Assembly: GCA_003225005.1 (NCBI GenBank)
Contig: QIAN01000156.1
Location: forward strand, 1 to 36,824
Reading direction: 5' to 3'
Origin: Acidobacteriota bacterium
GTDB lineage: Bacteria > Acidobacteriota > Terriglobia > Terriglobales > Acidobacteriaceae
Length of the DNA stretch: 36,824 nucleotides
Position numbers and translations under genes: made by a program. Each line of letters starts with the position of its first letter. Positions within the stretch are counted from its first letter, which is position 1. Positions 1-9,497 of this stretch are shown in pieces. The notes below the pieces were generated by a model. It ran no database searches. It was not told the DNA's origin and saw only the letters and a program-made list of their open reading frames with translations.

Positions 1-1259
1 AAGATCTCAATATAAATCTTGTCGGCCTTGGTGGTGGAGCGCCAGTTCCATGAAGGGATGAACTTGGCGTTGCCCTTCTTGTCCTTCTCTGTGGGGCTGA
101 ACGCGCCAGCTTCAGGGCCGAAAAGCGTTGGCTTGCTGTCATAGATGGCTTCGCCGTTGACGGCCAACCACTGGCCCATCTGATGGAGGCGTTCGGCCTC
201 GGCAGCCGGGACAACGCCTTTGGAGTCCGGGCCGATGTTGAGAAGATAGTTGCCGCCCTTGCTGGCGATATCGATGAGATTGCGCAGCAGGGTCTCGACG
301 GACTTGAAGTTGGTGTCGTAGGACTTGTAACCCCAAGTGTCGTTGATGGTCATGCAGGACTCCCAGTCGCGGCCTGGGAAGCCTTGAGGAGGGATGTACT
401 GCTCGGGAGTTTCAGTGTCGCCCTGGTAGGTTCCGCCGAGACGGTTGTTCCAGATGAGATTGGGGTGCTGGTTCAGCAGGGTGACGATCTCCGCTGCGCG
501 GTCCCGGGTCATGTTGGCAGTGGGAGTATCGAACCAGACAACGACTGGAAACTCCGTATATTGGGTGAGGAGTTCTTTGATTTGTGGGATGGCCTTGGTG
601 TGGAGATAGCTGTCGAAATCACCGTCCTGTGCCGAATCCCAGTGGTGGGTTGCGGAATCATGATTGCCGGTTTTGTAGGCGGATCCGCCCGGCGCGGTCC
701 AATCCTGGTCCTGGGAGTAGTAAAAGCCGAGCTTCATCCCCTGCTTCCTGCACTCTTCGCCGAGTTCGCGGAGTGGGTCGCGCTTAAAGGGAGTTGCGGC
801 AACAATGTTGAAAGGGTTTGCATTGGAGTCGAACATGGCGAAGCCGTCGTGGTGCTTGGCGGTGATGACGATATACTTCATCCCCGCGGCCTTGGCGAGG
901 GCCACAATATCCCGAGCGCTGAAGCTGGTGGGATTGAACTGGGGCGCGAGGGCCTTGTACTGCGCGACCGGGATAGAAGCGTTATTCATAATCCACTCGC
1001 CGATGCCGGGGATCTGCTTTCCGCCCCAGGTGCCCGCGGGGATGGAGTAAAGGCCCCAGTGGATGAACATACCGAAGCGGGCTTCGCGCCACCATTGCAT
1101 CCGGACATCGCGCCGGGCGGGGCTCTCGGTGTCCTGCATGGAGGGGACCGGATGATGAATGGGCTGCGTATCCGGCTTGCTGCCCTCCAATTGTGCATGA
1201 CTCAGTGAAACGGCGACGAAAATGACAACGGGGGCGATGCTGCGGCAAACCAGGTTCAA
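1..1259 (-). CDS. Alpha-L-fucosidase, GH29, secreted (3' end beyond window)
   Basis: Exo-glycosidase releasing terminal L-fucose from glycans, probably periplasmic or extracellular. My reverse-strand translation gives a hydrophobic signal peptide (about residues 1-22, ending SLSHA), then WWREARFGMFIHWGLYS, AKHHDGFAMFDS, GFYYSQDQDW and VVVWFDTPTANM, the standard order of the GH29 barrel. The Asp in WFDT (about residue 244) sits at the family nucleophile position. Later, LLNIGPDSKG also fits the family. About 419 residues are visible; the usual length is 450-500 or more, so the C-terminal beta domain is cut by the window edge. The frame has no ATG upstream of the signal peptide. TTG at 1257-1259 is preceded by GAGGA with a 6-nt gap and follows an in-frame stop, so TTG is the best start. 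Long open frames on the other strand here are shadows. Confidence 0.9.
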   Translation of the reverse strand, partial: MNLVCRSIAPVVIFVAVSLSHAQLEGSKPDTQPIHHPVPSMQDTESPARRDVRMQWWREARFGMFIHWGLYSIPAGTWGGKQIPGIGEWIMNNASIPVAQYKALAPQFNPTSFSARDIVALAKAAGMKYIVITAKHHDGFAMFDSNANPFNIVAATPFKRDPLRELGEECRKQGMKLGFYYSQDQDWTAPGGSAYKTGNHDSATHHWDSAQDGDFDSYLHTKAIPQIKELLTQYTEFPVVVWFDTPTANMTRDRAAEIVTLLNQHPNLIWNNRLGGTYQGDTETPEQYIPPQGFPGRDWESCMTINDTWGYKSYDTNFKSVETLLRNLIDIASKGGNYLLNIGPDSKGVVPAAEAERLHQMGQWLAVNGEAIYDSKPTLFGPEAGAFSPTEKDKKGNAKFIPSWNWRSTTKADKIYIEI

Positions 1260-1792
1260 GACGGTTCCTCACAGTGAACTGAGATACTGCGAGATTGTAT
1301 GCGAAAAGCTGTTCTCGAAAATGTATTTCGCCGTACAGTCGAACGCCGTGGATTGGTCGACCACGTCTTAGCCAGGTGGACTTCCGGAACGGGCTTGTGG
1401 AGATGAGACGAATTTATGAGCGGGTAGGCTTGATCGGAGATGTCTCGGGGCAAAAGCCGGAGCGCGAGGCAGAAAAACTGATCGAGAGATGGAGACATCC
1501 TCGATAAGCACAGCCCCTGTGTGTCACTGACTTACCGGGATTTCGTCCGAGAAACGAGCGATCCGGAGAAACAGATTATGCCCGCCAAAGGATCTAGTAG
1601 TCCAGTTTCTGCCTTCCCGTCATGAGGCGAAAGTCTGGCGATCAGCGGCTTCAATGCTGTCGAGATTAAGGCGGTTTGAGCCTTCCAATGGTTCGAAGCA
1701 GACTGCCGGCTTACCACAGAGTCATACGTAGATACGGATTCTCCCGAATTATTTCCCGAAGCCTCCCGCACTGATGGTCTCTCGACAGCTAA
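1260..1792. other. Intergenic, no convincing gene
   Basis: About 530 bases between the fucosidase start and the TonB-receptor relic. Short open frames exist on both strands, for example one ending near 1507 with a charged tail, but none has a recognisable domain or a good ribosome binding site. The fucosidase promoter should lie in the first part; I see no clear -35/-10 pair. Confidence 0.5.
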
Positions 1793-2017
1793 TCAGAAGA
1801 CAAATTTCATGCTGAGAATCATGCTCCGGATGCCGCCACCGAATTGCTTCGGCTGCAGGAAAGTCGGATCGGTGGGCAGCACATATCCCTGAGTCGCCAG
1901 GGCTGTAGTGACACCTCCGTTGCTGAAAACGTTGCCGTTGCTCAAAGCGTAGTTGGGGTGGTTAAGAATGTTGAAAGCTTGTGCACCGAACTGGGGCGGG
2001 CGACATAGAAGTGGATG
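1793..2017 (-). pseudogene. TonB-dependent receptor (CarboxypepD_reg-like) 3' relic
   Basis: The reverse strand encodes the end of an outer-membrane TonB-dependent receptor of the acidobacterial Oar/carboxypeptidase-regulatory-like type. Visible are PQFGAQAFNILNHPNYA, a glycine/threonine-rich loop, FLQPKQFGGGIRSMIL and the closing strand LSMKFVF followed by a stop. A terminal aromatic residue is the usual beta-barrel assembly signal. Only about 70 residues remain of a family that usually exceeds 1000. The frame is closed upstream by a TGA (complement of 2018-2020), and no further barrel sequence is recognisable to the right. I infer a deletion remnant and not a functional gene. Confidence 0.75.
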
Positions 2018-2587
2018 TCAAGCCGCCAGAGCCTCGCGGCGTTCCTCCCAATAGTCATCACCTACAAAATAGTCCCTTTTTCAACACGAGAGAATGGCAC
2101 TCTTGTCCGAACCACCGATGGGCTAATGAGTTGGCTAGGAGCGTCATAGCCTCGGTTCGAATCCGCCCTCGCGCTGACGTGCCAGAGAGTCGAGTAGGAA
2201 TTCCCGCGGGTAATTTCGTTGTTTTCGCAAATGGTGGCAGCAAACGGGGTTTTCGGCGCGGTCCAGTGCGGCGAGGCCATAACTATCGCGCTGGACGTTC
2301 TGCAGCGCGAAACTAACCTTGCTGTGATGTTGCGCACGTTTCGTTTTTGGGCGCTCGAACCACGTTGCTTGACACTTCTCAGCGCCTGACCCGATTGTCA
2401 TCGCTCGGTTTCCTTGTATTTCAAGTTTCGCAAACTCAGTAGGAAGAGGTTCACCTTCAAGGGCGAGTCAGGCGAGTTGATCTTTGGCAAATTCTGGACA
2501 AGATATCGACTGATCCATTTTCCACAGTTCGCGTGTCCTCGCGGGCAATGTGCGCCAGATGGTTCAAACTAAGTGTTTGTCGGTGGG
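2018..2587. other. Intergenic, no convincing gene
   Basis: About 570 bases. Small open frames on both strands have no recognisable domains. A stretch near 2127-2180 on the forward strand looks like D-arm and T-arm pieces of a tRNA (GAGTTGGCTAGGAGCG, GGTTCGAATCC), but acceptor and anticodon stems do not form. It may be a tRNA relic or chance. Confidence 0.45.
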
Positions 2588-3562
2588 TCAATAGCCTAGC
2601 TTCTTGTTCACCAGGTTCTCGAGTGGTTCGCCTTTGCGAAATCGTTCGAATTGTGTCAGGAAAAACTGCATGGCTTGATCCAGCCAATCGGGCGTATGGT
2701 CCGCGCAATGCGGCGACAGTAACACGTTCTCCAGTTTGTAGAATGGATGGCGGTCGGGCAGCGGCTCCTGATCGAAAACATCTAGAGCCGCGCCCTTGAT
2801 GCGGCCTTCAAAAAGGGCATTGATCATTGCCGCTTCATCGATTATTGGACCGCGACCCACGTTGATTATCACCGCCGTGGACTTCATGGCCGCGAATTCG
2901 GGCTTTCCAATCATGCTGCGCGTTTCTGAAGTTAGGGGCGCAGACACCACGACATAATCGCAGCGCGAGAGCATCTCGATTCTGCGGTCGGGGCTATAGA
3001 TTTGGTCGACAAGCGGGTCATCCGACTTGCATAGCGGTGGCGAGTGCCGCTTGATTGCCAGGACTCTCATTCCCATCGCGCGCGTTCCTTTGGCAACTGC
3101 ACGGCCAATGTCGCCATATCCTATGATTCCGACGGTGGAGCCCGAGACTGGTAGCACATCAAAAGCTTCCCACACGCCTGCATACTGATTGCGGATCATG
3201 CGGCGGAAATCCTTGGCGAAATATAAGATCGCGGCCAGCACAAACTCAGCTAGTGATGGACTGAAAACGCCGGTTCCATTTGTGAGGGATACTGGACTTT
3301 CGATCAGTTCCCGAAACAGCACGCTGTCAAGGCCCGCGGCACGGGTATGCACCCACTGTAAGTTTGGGCACATCTGAAATGCTTCACGCAACAGGGCACC
3401 GGAGCCCGACCAATTCAAAATTATTGTGGCGTTCCTCGATGCGCTCCGGAAGGCATCAACTGAGTTTCCCACGGCAACGTCAGTCTCCCGCGGCAACTGC
3501 CTCAGAAGCGCGAGTTGCGGTTCAGCGGGACTCGCCAGCACCAGGACTGTGTCAGTCGCCAT
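2588..3562 (-). CDS. D-2-hydroxyacid dehydrogenase, NAD(P)-dependent
   Basis: Reduces 2-keto acids to D-2-hydroxy acids, or the reverse, in the cytoplasm; the exact substrate cannot be read from sequence. The 324 residues match the family length of 310-340. The Rossmann nucleotide motif GYGDIG lies at 148-153. The catalytic set is present: Arg237 in NVGRGPIID, Glu266 in DVFDQEPLP and His285 in SPHCADHT. The sequence resembles the glyoxylate/hydroxypyruvate reductase-like branch more than SerA, as there is no C-terminal ACT domain. It stands alone, transcribed divergently from the Hsp20 gene, so the context does not reveal a pathway. Confidence 0.9.
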   Translation of the reverse strand: MATDTVLVLASPAEPQLALLRQLPRETDVAVGNSVDAFRSASRNATIILNWSGSGALLREAFQMCPNLQWVHTRAAGLDSVLFRELIESPVSLTNGTGVFSPSLAEFVLAAILYFAKDFRRMIRNQYAGVWEAFDVLPVSGSTVGIIGYGDIGRAVAKGTRAMGMRVLAIKRHSPPLCKSDDPLVDQIYSPDRRIEMLSRCDYVVVSAPLTSETRSMIGKPEFAAMKSTAVIINVGRGPIIDEAAMINALFEGRIKGAALDVFDQEPLPDRHPFYKLENVLLSPHCADHTPDWLDQAMQFFLTQFERFRKGEPLENLVNKKLGY

Positions 3563-4123
3563 CGGAACAACCTACCACACGTTTTGCTCCCAAAGAAGCC
3601 CGCGCTGACTTGAGCCGGCTCCGCCCTGCAGCAACCCAAACTCATCCGTTAATGGCTTCAAATTATTGTGCTCCGTTCAGTGCTTCGCCGAGGGCTGCCC
3701 CTGAGAGTCTCTGGACGAATCTGCCAAGGCCGTTACATGCCTTAGAGTTGAGTATGAATTTCCGCAAGAGATTTCATTGTTGAGCGAACGATGAAACCGT
3801 GAACGCCAGCACTCGACCTACGATTGCGAAATACTTCTTCATCACCGAATATCTCCTTGAGTCCATCTCGCCGGAGGGGAGATTCAGCCGCGTCATGAAA
3901 CAGAGGGTTCTTGACCTTCAGAAACGCGTAGATCCCCCACTCGTGTCGTTGCGAAAGCCCCACCGCAGGGACCGCATGGGCGTTTTATTGACAACGGTAG
4001 GGCAGAAGCCTAGCATTGAAATTGAGCAAGCTACCTCTTCTTACTCTTTCAGGTTCTCTGAACTAAGTCAGCCCATCTGAAGTTCGCTCCTCTTAGCTTC
4101 CCTCTCGAAGGAGGAACTATGTT
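3563..4123. other. Intergenic between divergent genes
   Basis: About 560 bases separating the dehydrogenase from hsp20. A 93-codon forward frame (3799-4080) and a reverse frame of 73 codons overlap each other here; neither has a recognisable domain. It probably holds both promoters and a long hsp20 leader. Confidence 0.45.
3988..4016 (+). promoter_or_regulatory. Candidate sigma-70-type promoter for hsp20
   Basis: TTGACA at 3988-3993 and TAGCAT at 4011-4016 are separated by 17 bases, an ideal spacing. The pair lies about 110 bases upstream of the Hsp20 ATG. I do not see a CIRCE inverted repeat. Pattern only; the leader could contain another start site. Confidence 0.4.
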
Positions 4124-4624
4124 ATGACTCTATTGACCCGTTGGGAACCGTTCCGTGAGTTTTCCACCATGCAGGACCGCATGAACCGCATGAATCGTCT
4201 TTTCCGTGAGTCGTATAGCCCCGAAGCTCCGGAAGAAGCGTTGACAACCACCAACTTCGCACCGCCGGTGGACATCTACGAAGACGAGCACACCATTACT
4301 CTGAAGCTTGATGTCCCGGGCGTCGAAGAAAAAGACATTGATGTCCGCATCCAGGACAATACCCTCACCGTGCATGGCGAGCGCAAAATTGAAAAAGAAG
4401 AGAAAGAAGAAAACTATCGCCGCGTGGAGCGCCAATATGGCACCTTCACCCGCTCGTTCACGCTACCTAGCTCCGTCGACACGGGGCAAGTGAACGCCCA
4501 CTATGACAATGGCGTTCTGAAGATCAGCTTGGCCAAGAAGGCCGAAGCCAAGCCCAAGCAGATCAAGGTCAACCTGGGCAGCGAGAAGACACTCGAAGCC
4601 CAGGCTCAACGCAAGGCCGCGTAA
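4124..4624 (+). CDS. Small heat shock protein, Hsp20/alpha-crystallin family
   Basis: ATP-independent holdase chaperone that binds unfolding proteins in the cytoplasm, usually as large oligomers. At 166 residues it fits the family. The N-terminus is short and Met-rich; the alpha-crystallin domain spans about residues 45-145, with PPVDIYEDEHTITLKLDVPG at its start and the characteristic NGVLKISLAKK near its end. The tail is Lys-rich. The start at 4124 has AAGGAGG nine bases upstream. An ATG at 4119 opens only a two-codon frame overlapping the true start. It is a single-gene unit, with a candidate promoter upstream and a strong hairpin terminator directly after. Confidence 0.95.
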   Translation: MTLLTRWEPFREFSTMQDRMNRMNRLFRESYSPEAPEEALTTTNFAPPVDIYEDEHTITLKLDVPGVEEKDIDVRIQDNTLTVHGERKIEKEEKEENYRRVERQYGTFTRSFTLPSSVDTGQVNAHYDNGVLKISLAKKAEAKPKQIKVNLGSEKTLEAQAQRKAA

Positions 4625-4647
4625 GACCAGTAGCTAACGAGAAAACC

Positions 4648-4671
4648 GGGAGGCGGTTTTTATCGCCTCCC
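4648..4671 (+). terminator. Hairpin terminator after hsp20
   Basis: A perfect 8-bp stem, GGGAGGCG pairing with CGCCTCCC, around an 8-base T-rich loop, followed by TATTGTTTG. It starts 24 bases after the hsp20 stop. This is a convincing Rho-independent terminator, although the T run after the stem is interrupted. Confidence 0.8.
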
Positions 4672-4948
4672 TATTGTTTGTCATCCGTGTCATCCCGGAA
4701 CGAGTAGGGGAAGCCCATGAAAAACACGAACTCTGTTGTGAAAGTGAACCGTGGCGGTACTCGCGCCCCGAATCCGTGCAGCAGATTGACATCCCATCCA
4801 GACGATAACCAACCGTGAGCTGGCAATGGTTATGGGAAGATTCACGGCCGAAGACGCCGTTAAAATCCATCCAAAATCCCCGGTGCAGCCCGGAGTTAGT
4901 GTCCGTGCAGGTTTGCGACTAATCCAAGCGGATTGCTTCACAAAATAA

Positions 4949-5140
4949 TTCGGAGGCTCGCCATGGAGCGTAGCGCGCCCTGCTCGCAAGACGATCTATG
5001 CGCACGTGCAGCGCGGACCGATCTCATATGTGCGGATCGAATCGAACATCCGCTTCTCCAATCACCAGGTCAGGCGCTGGCTGGAGGAGCGCAGCTTCCA
5101 GCCCCGGCTGGTGCATGGAAATGGTGCCAAGCAGCTCTGA
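4949..5140 (+). pseudogene. Excisionase-type helix-turn-helix gene, 5'-truncated relic
   Basis: From 4985 the frame reads RKTIYAHVQRGPISYVR, then FSNHQVRRWLEERSF, and stops at 5140. This is the pattern of MerR/excisionase-type small DNA-binding proteins: the recognition helix, the basic G-x-I-x-YVR wing, and the closing RRWLEER helix. The N-terminal helix before RKTIY is not recognisable and an in-frame stop lies at 4946-4948, so the start is lost. Genes of this type often sit beside a tyrosine recombinase. None follows here, but an integrase relic lies at 15461-15740. I infer a remnant of a small integrative element. Confidence 0.55.
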
Positions 5141-5602
5141 AGCAATGAGAGCACGGGCCGTGTGGGGTGGCGGAGAGGTCTGGAATTCTCGTTAGCCATT
5201 TTCGTAACTTACGGCAAAGGAAAGAGATTGCGATAAAACCTTCCAACGGCCCCACTCGCGTCCTTCCCACACCTCAGACTTTTTCCACCGCAACCACTCT
5301 GAGTATCCCCTTTCTCTCTCCCATGGTATGGATGGTATGGACGCGCGTGTCTCTCCTGAAATTGGTCCCGCTTTCGGATCTTGAATGTAGCTCACGCGCT
5401 GAATTTTGAGAGCGTTCCCTATCCATTAAGCCGCAGGGGTGATGAGTTCGTCGCGGAACGTGACGCCGTCAGTGGGAAGCTGACGACTCTCGCGGCTGCA
5501 GGCCGACGGAAAGGCGAGCACTCGTTTTTTCGACCAGGCCCTGGCAGATACAACCCCACGAAATTATGATATGGAACAGAGTGAAATAGGAAGGCAAGAT
5601 CG
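5141..5602. other. Intergenic upstream of phosphoketolase
   Basis: About 460 bases without a supportable gene. It probably carries the promoter and leader of the phosphoketolase-acetate kinase operon. Short overlapping frames on both strands have no known domain. AGGAAGG at about 5588-5594 is the ribosome binding site for the gene at 5603. Confidence 0.45.
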
Positions 5603-8005
5603 ATGACTCCTTTAGCCTCGGTAAAGTCCGCACCGCTTCGCATTTCTACCCAGCCCCTCACGCCCGAAGATCTGCGCAAGATCGACGCCTACTGGCGCGC
5701 GGCCAACTATCTTTCGATCGGCCAGATTTATCTGTACGCAAATCCGCTTCTCCGCGAACCGCTGAAAGTCGGGCACATTAAGCCACGGCTACTAGGACAT
5801 TGGGGGACCACGCCGGGTCTGAATTTTATCTACGTCCATTTCAATCGGCTGATCACGAACTACGACCTGAATGTCATCTACCTGGCCGGACCCGGTCATG
5901 GCGGTCCCGGAATGGTCGCGAATACATATCTGGAAGGTACTTACAGCGAGGTTTATCCAAACATCCCCCAAAATGAAGCGGGGATGAACAACCTGTTCAA
6001 ACAGTTTTCCTTTCCAGGAGGGATTCCGAGCCACGCGGCGCCCGAAACTCCTGGCTCCATCCACGAAGGTGGAGAATTGGGCTACTCGATCATGCACGCT
6101 TGCGGTGCCGTGTTCGACAATCCAGAACTGCTGGCGTGCTGCGTGGTGGGAGACGGCGAGGCGGAAACGGGACCCCTGGCAACCAGCTGGCATTGCAATA
6201 AATTTCTGAATCCCGCACGTGACGGTACCGTGTTGCCCATTCTCCACCTCAATGGCTACAAGATCGCTAATCCAACCCTGCTTGGCCGGATGAATGATGA
6301 GGAGCTCACGAATCTCTTCACGGGCTACGGCTGGAAGCCGTATTTTGTCGAGGGGCACGAACCCGAGACGATGCATCAACTCATGGCCGGAACTTTGGAC
6401 ACCATCGTGAATGAAATTCAGTTTATTCAAAACAACGCTCGAAGTGAGGCAGACTCGGGCCTGCCAACTTGGCCGATGTTGATCTTGCGCAGTCCGAAGG
6501 GTTGGACGGGACCAAAAATTGTCGACGGAAAGCCGGTGGAGGACACGTGGCGCGCGCATCAAGTACCGGTGACTGATCTTCAGCTAAAACCTGGACACGT
6601 AAAGATCCTCGAAGAGTGGATGAGAAGTTATCGGCCCGAGGAATTGTTTGACGAGAACGGCAAGTTAGTTTCCGAACTTGCGGCATTGGCCCCGAAGGGT
6701 GATCGCAGGATGGGGGCGAATCCGCACGCCAACGGCGGCCTGTTATTACGCGACTTGGTGATGCCGGACTTTCGCAATTATGCCGTCAGCGTTGCCAAAC
6801 CGGGCACGCAGAATGCGGAGGCTACGCGCGTGCTCGGCGGATTCTTACGCGACGTGATGAAGCTGAATGCGGAGTCCAAGAACTTCCGCGTCTTCGGTCC
6901 GGACGAAACGGCCTCGAACCGCTTGGAGGCTATCTATGAAGCCACCGACAAGCAGTGGATGGAACCTACTCTTCCCGTTGACGAACATCTCTCGCAGCGC
7001 GGCCGGGTATTGGAGATGCTCAGTGAACACATGTGCCAAGGCTGGCTGGAGGGTTATTTGCTCTCCGGGCGCCATGGCTTCTTCTCCTGTTACGAAGCCT
7101 TCATCCACATTATTGATTCCATGTTCAACCAGCACGCTAAGTGGCTGAAGGTTACCCGCAAGATCGAGTGGCGGCGCCCGATCGCGTCGCTCAACTACTT
7201 GTTGACTTCTCACGTATGGCGTCAGGATCACAACGGATTCACTCACCAAGATCCCGGGTTTATCGATCATGTTGTGAATAAGAAGGCTGACATTGTTCGG
7301 GTTTACCTCCCGCCCGACGCCAATTGCCTGGTTTCGGTCGCCGATCACTGTCTGCGGAGCCGCCATTATGTCAATGTGATCGTCGCTGGCAAGCAGCCCG
7401 CATTGCAGTGGCTCAACATGGAATCGGCCATCGAACACTGCACAATTGGGATTGGCATTTGGGAGTGGGCAAGCACCGACAACGGGGCTGAACCCGATGT
7501 GGTGATGGCCTGTGCGGGCGACGTTCCCACGCTCGAAACGTTGGCGGCGGTCGACCTCTTGCGACAGCATTTCCCTGACATCAGGATTCGCGTAGTGAAT
7601 GTCGTCGATCTAATGACCATTCAACCGTCGACCGAGCATCCGCACGGTCTCTCCGATCTCGATTTCGACTCCATCTTCACGGCTGACAAGCCGATCATCT
7701 TTGCCTATCACGGCTATCCCTGGTTAATTCACCGCCTCACTTATCGCCGGCGCAATCATGACAATCTCCACGTTCGTGGCTACAAGGAAGAGGGCACGAC
7801 GACAACGCCGTTCGACATGACTGTTCTGAACGATCTCGACCGCTTCCACCTGGCTGGGGATGTGGTGGACCGTGTTCCGAGATTGCAGAGCGTCGGAGGC
7901 CACTTCAAGCAGTTGCTGCGCAACCGACTGGTCGAGCATAAACAATACATTTGTGACCACGGTGACGACATGCCGGAAATCCGCGACTGGACCTGGCCCT
8001 ACTGA
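5603..8005 (+). CDS. xfp: Phosphoketolase (xylulose 5-phosphate/fructose 6-phosphate)
   Basis: Thiamine diphosphate enzyme that splits xylulose 5-phosphate or fructose 6-phosphate with phosphate, giving acetyl phosphate plus glyceraldehyde 3-phosphate or erythrose 4-phosphate. The 800 residues match the family length of about 790-820. Signature stretches are GPGHGGPG (96-103), the ThDP/Mg motif GDGEAETG (183-190) running to NGYKIANP (217-224), then [13 protein letters not shown] in the middle domain and [19 protein letters not shown], the glutamine/histidine-rich active-site loop. The C-terminal domain is complete. AGGAAGG precedes the ATG. The stop overlaps the acetate kinase start by one base, so the products are likely made together as a two-step ATP-yielding route. 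Whether it prefers X5P or F6P cannot be read here. Confidence 0.96.
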   Translation: MTPLASVKSAPLRISTQPLTPEDLRKIDAYWRAANYLSIGQIYLYANPLLREPLKVGHIKPRLLGHWGTTPGLNFIYVHFNRLITNYDLNVIYLAGPGHGGPGMVANTYLEGTYSEVYPNIPQNEAGMNNLFKQFSFPGGIPSHAAPETPGSIHEGGELGYSIMHACGAVFDNPELLACCVVGDGEAETGPLATSWHCNKFLNPARDGTVLPILHLNGYKIANPTLLGRMNDEELTNLFTGYGWKPYFVEGHEPETMHQLMAGTLDTIVNEIQFIQNNARSEADSGLPTWPMLILRSPKGWTGPKIVDGKPVEDTWRAHQVPVTDLQLKPGHVKILEEWMRSYRPEELFDENGKLVSELAALAPKGDRRMGANPHANGGLLLRDLVMPDFRNYAVSVAKPGTQNAEATRVLGGFLRDVMKLNAESKNFRVFGPDETASNRLEAIYEATDKQWMEPTLPVDEHLSQRGRVLEMLSEHMCQGWLEGYLLSGRHGFFSCYEAFIHIIDSMFNQHAKWLKVTRKIEWRRPIASLNYLLTSHVWRQDHNGFTHQDPGFIDHVVNKKADIVRVYLPPDANCLVSVADHCLRSRHYVNVIVAGKQPALQWLNMESAIEHCTIGIGIWEWASTDNGAEPDVVMACAGDVPTLETLAAVDLLRQHFPDIRIRVVNVVDLMTIQPSTEHPHGLSDLDFDSIFTADKPIIFAYHGYPWLIHRLTYRRRNHDNLHVRGYKEEGTTTTPFDMTVLNDLDRFHLAGDVVDRVPRLQSVGGHFKQLLRNRLVEHKQYICDHGDDMPEIRDWTWPY

Positions 8006-9234
8006 TGAACGTACTCGTTCTCAACTCCGGCTCTAGCAGCCAGAAGAGCTGTCTGTACGAAGTTGGGGATTCCCTCCCGGAGAATCCTCCGGGTTCGGTT
8101 TGGGAGGGTAAGATCGAGTGGGCAGATGATAAAGCTCAATACTCAATAAAGAACTCCGGCGGTGCTTCCCGACAGGACCTGATATCGGTCGGCTCTCGCG
8201 AGGAAGCTATTGAGCGCTTGCTGGGCAGTTTGTGGAGCGGCAAAACCCAAGCCATTTCCGGCCCTTCCGCTATCGATGTTGTGGGTCACCGCGTGGTCCA
8301 TGGCGGTCCGCAACATTTCGAGCCCTCGATCGTTACCGCTGAGGTCAAATCGGCGATCGAAAGCGTTTCCGTTTTTGCGCCGCTCCACAATCGCGCCGAA
8401 CTGGAAGGAATGGAGATCGTCGCGAAAAAGCTAGGCGCAGTGCCGCAGATCGCGGTCTTTGACACCGGCTTTCATCGCACGATGCCTTTGTCGGCGGCTA
8501 CCTACCCAGGTCCGTACCATTGGCTCGAGCAAGGAATTCGCCGCTACGGATTCCACGGGATCAATCATCAATATTGCTCCCAGCGTGCCGCACAGTTGCT
8601 AGGCAAGGACCCGAATTCCCTGAAACTCGTGACTTGCCACTTGGGAAATGGCTGCTCTTTGGCGGCGATTTTCGGGGGTCGAAGCGTGGATACCACGATG
8701 GGCTTCACTCCACTAGAGGGTCTCATGATGGGCACCCGCTCGGGTTCAGTGGATCCTGGCATCCTTACATATCTGATTCGACAGAGACAGTTCTCGAGCC
8801 AGCAACTGGACGAGGTCCTTAACCAGAAGTCGGGATTGCTCGGCGTATCGGGAATTTCCAACGATATGCGGCAGATTCTTACCGCCAGCAGGAAGGGCCA
8901 TGAACGCGCAAAACTGGCGCTTGACATCTATGTTCATCGCCTGCGATCGGGGATCGGTGCCATGATTGCCGTGCTGGGCGGAGTTGATGCTCTCGTATTC
9001 ACTGCGGGGGTCGGCGAAAACTCACCCGAAGTTCGCGCTGCGGTGTGTGAAAATTTTGCTTTCCTTGACTTGAGGCTCGACCCAGGGAAGAATGCACAAT
9101 CGCCTTTGGACGAGGATATCTCTGCTCCGGATGCGACCGTCCGCATTTTGGTTATTCACGCACAGGAAGATTGGATGATCGCTCGGGAGTGCTGGAATCT
9201 CGTGCAAACGGCTACAACACCCAGGGGCCACTGA
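8005..9234 (+). CDS. ackA: Acetate kinase
   Basis: Converts acetyl phosphate and ADP to acetate and ATP in the cytoplasm. The 409 residues are typical. Family motifs in order: NSGSSSQK at the N-terminus, HRVVHGG, DTGFHRTMP, RRYGFHGINHQY, HLGNGCSLAAI, MGFTPLEGLMMGTRSGSVDPG split across the phosphate-binding region, and FTAGVGENSPEVR near the C-terminus. The ATG shares its A with the last base of the phosphoketolase TGA (TGATG), implying translational coupling. Because phosphoketolase makes the substrate, the pair completes a bypass from pentose or fructose phosphate to acetate. No phosphotransacetylase gene is visible in the window. Confidence 0.96.
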   Translation: MNVLVLNSGSSSQKSCLYEVGDSLPENPPGSVWEGKIEWADDKAQYSIKNSGGASRQDLISVGSREEAIERLLGSLWSGKTQAISGPSAIDVVGHRVVHGGPQHFEPSIVTAEVKSAIESVSVFAPLHNRAELEGMEIVAKKLGAVPQIAVFDTGFHRTMPLSAATYPGPYHWLEQGIRRYGFHGINHQYCSQRAAQLLGKDPNSLKLVTCHLGNGCSLAAIFGGRSVDTTMGFTPLEGLMMGTRSGSVDPGILTYLIRQRQFSSQQLDEVLNQKSGLLGVSGISNDMRQILTASRKGHERAKLALDIYVHRLRSGIGAMIAVLGGVDALVFTAGVGENSPEVRAAVCENFAFLDLRLDPGKNAQSPLDEDISAPDATVRILVIHAQEDWMIARECWNLVQTATTPRGH

Positions 9235-9497
9235 CAGGCATTACGCGATCAGCAACTGAAGCGACCGAGCGCGCAAACGGAGGTGCTAGCAGGTAGGTTC
9301 GGCCCGCAGGCCAGCGGCAAACAAGACCAGCCACAAACCATCTCAAGGTTGGTTTTGCCATCGCCTCGGTTTGTGCGATCACAGCTCTCTCTCAACCACA
9401 GCCATACGGTGGGGCCATTGTCGTGCGTTATACGCCGTTCGCCTACATCCTCCTACATCCTCTTCCGAGTTCCACCGACCGCTGCCATAATGTGATA

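Noticed and set aside
183..1208. 341-codon forward open frame
   Set aside because: It is opposite the GH29 fucosidase, whose reverse-strand motifs are continuous and unmistakable; the forward translation has no domain.
2127..2180. tRNA-like sequence with D-arm and T-loop resemblance
   Set aside because: The T stem pairs at only three of five positions and no acceptor or anticodon stem can be formed. Possible relic, too weak to call.
3799..4080. 93-codon forward frame before hsp20
   Set aside because: No recognisable domain, it covers the likely hsp20 promoter, and a competing reverse frame overlaps it.
5792..7570. Long reverse frames inside the phosphoketolase gene
   Set aside because: Shadows of a fully conserved gene; no independent motifs or ribosome binding sites.
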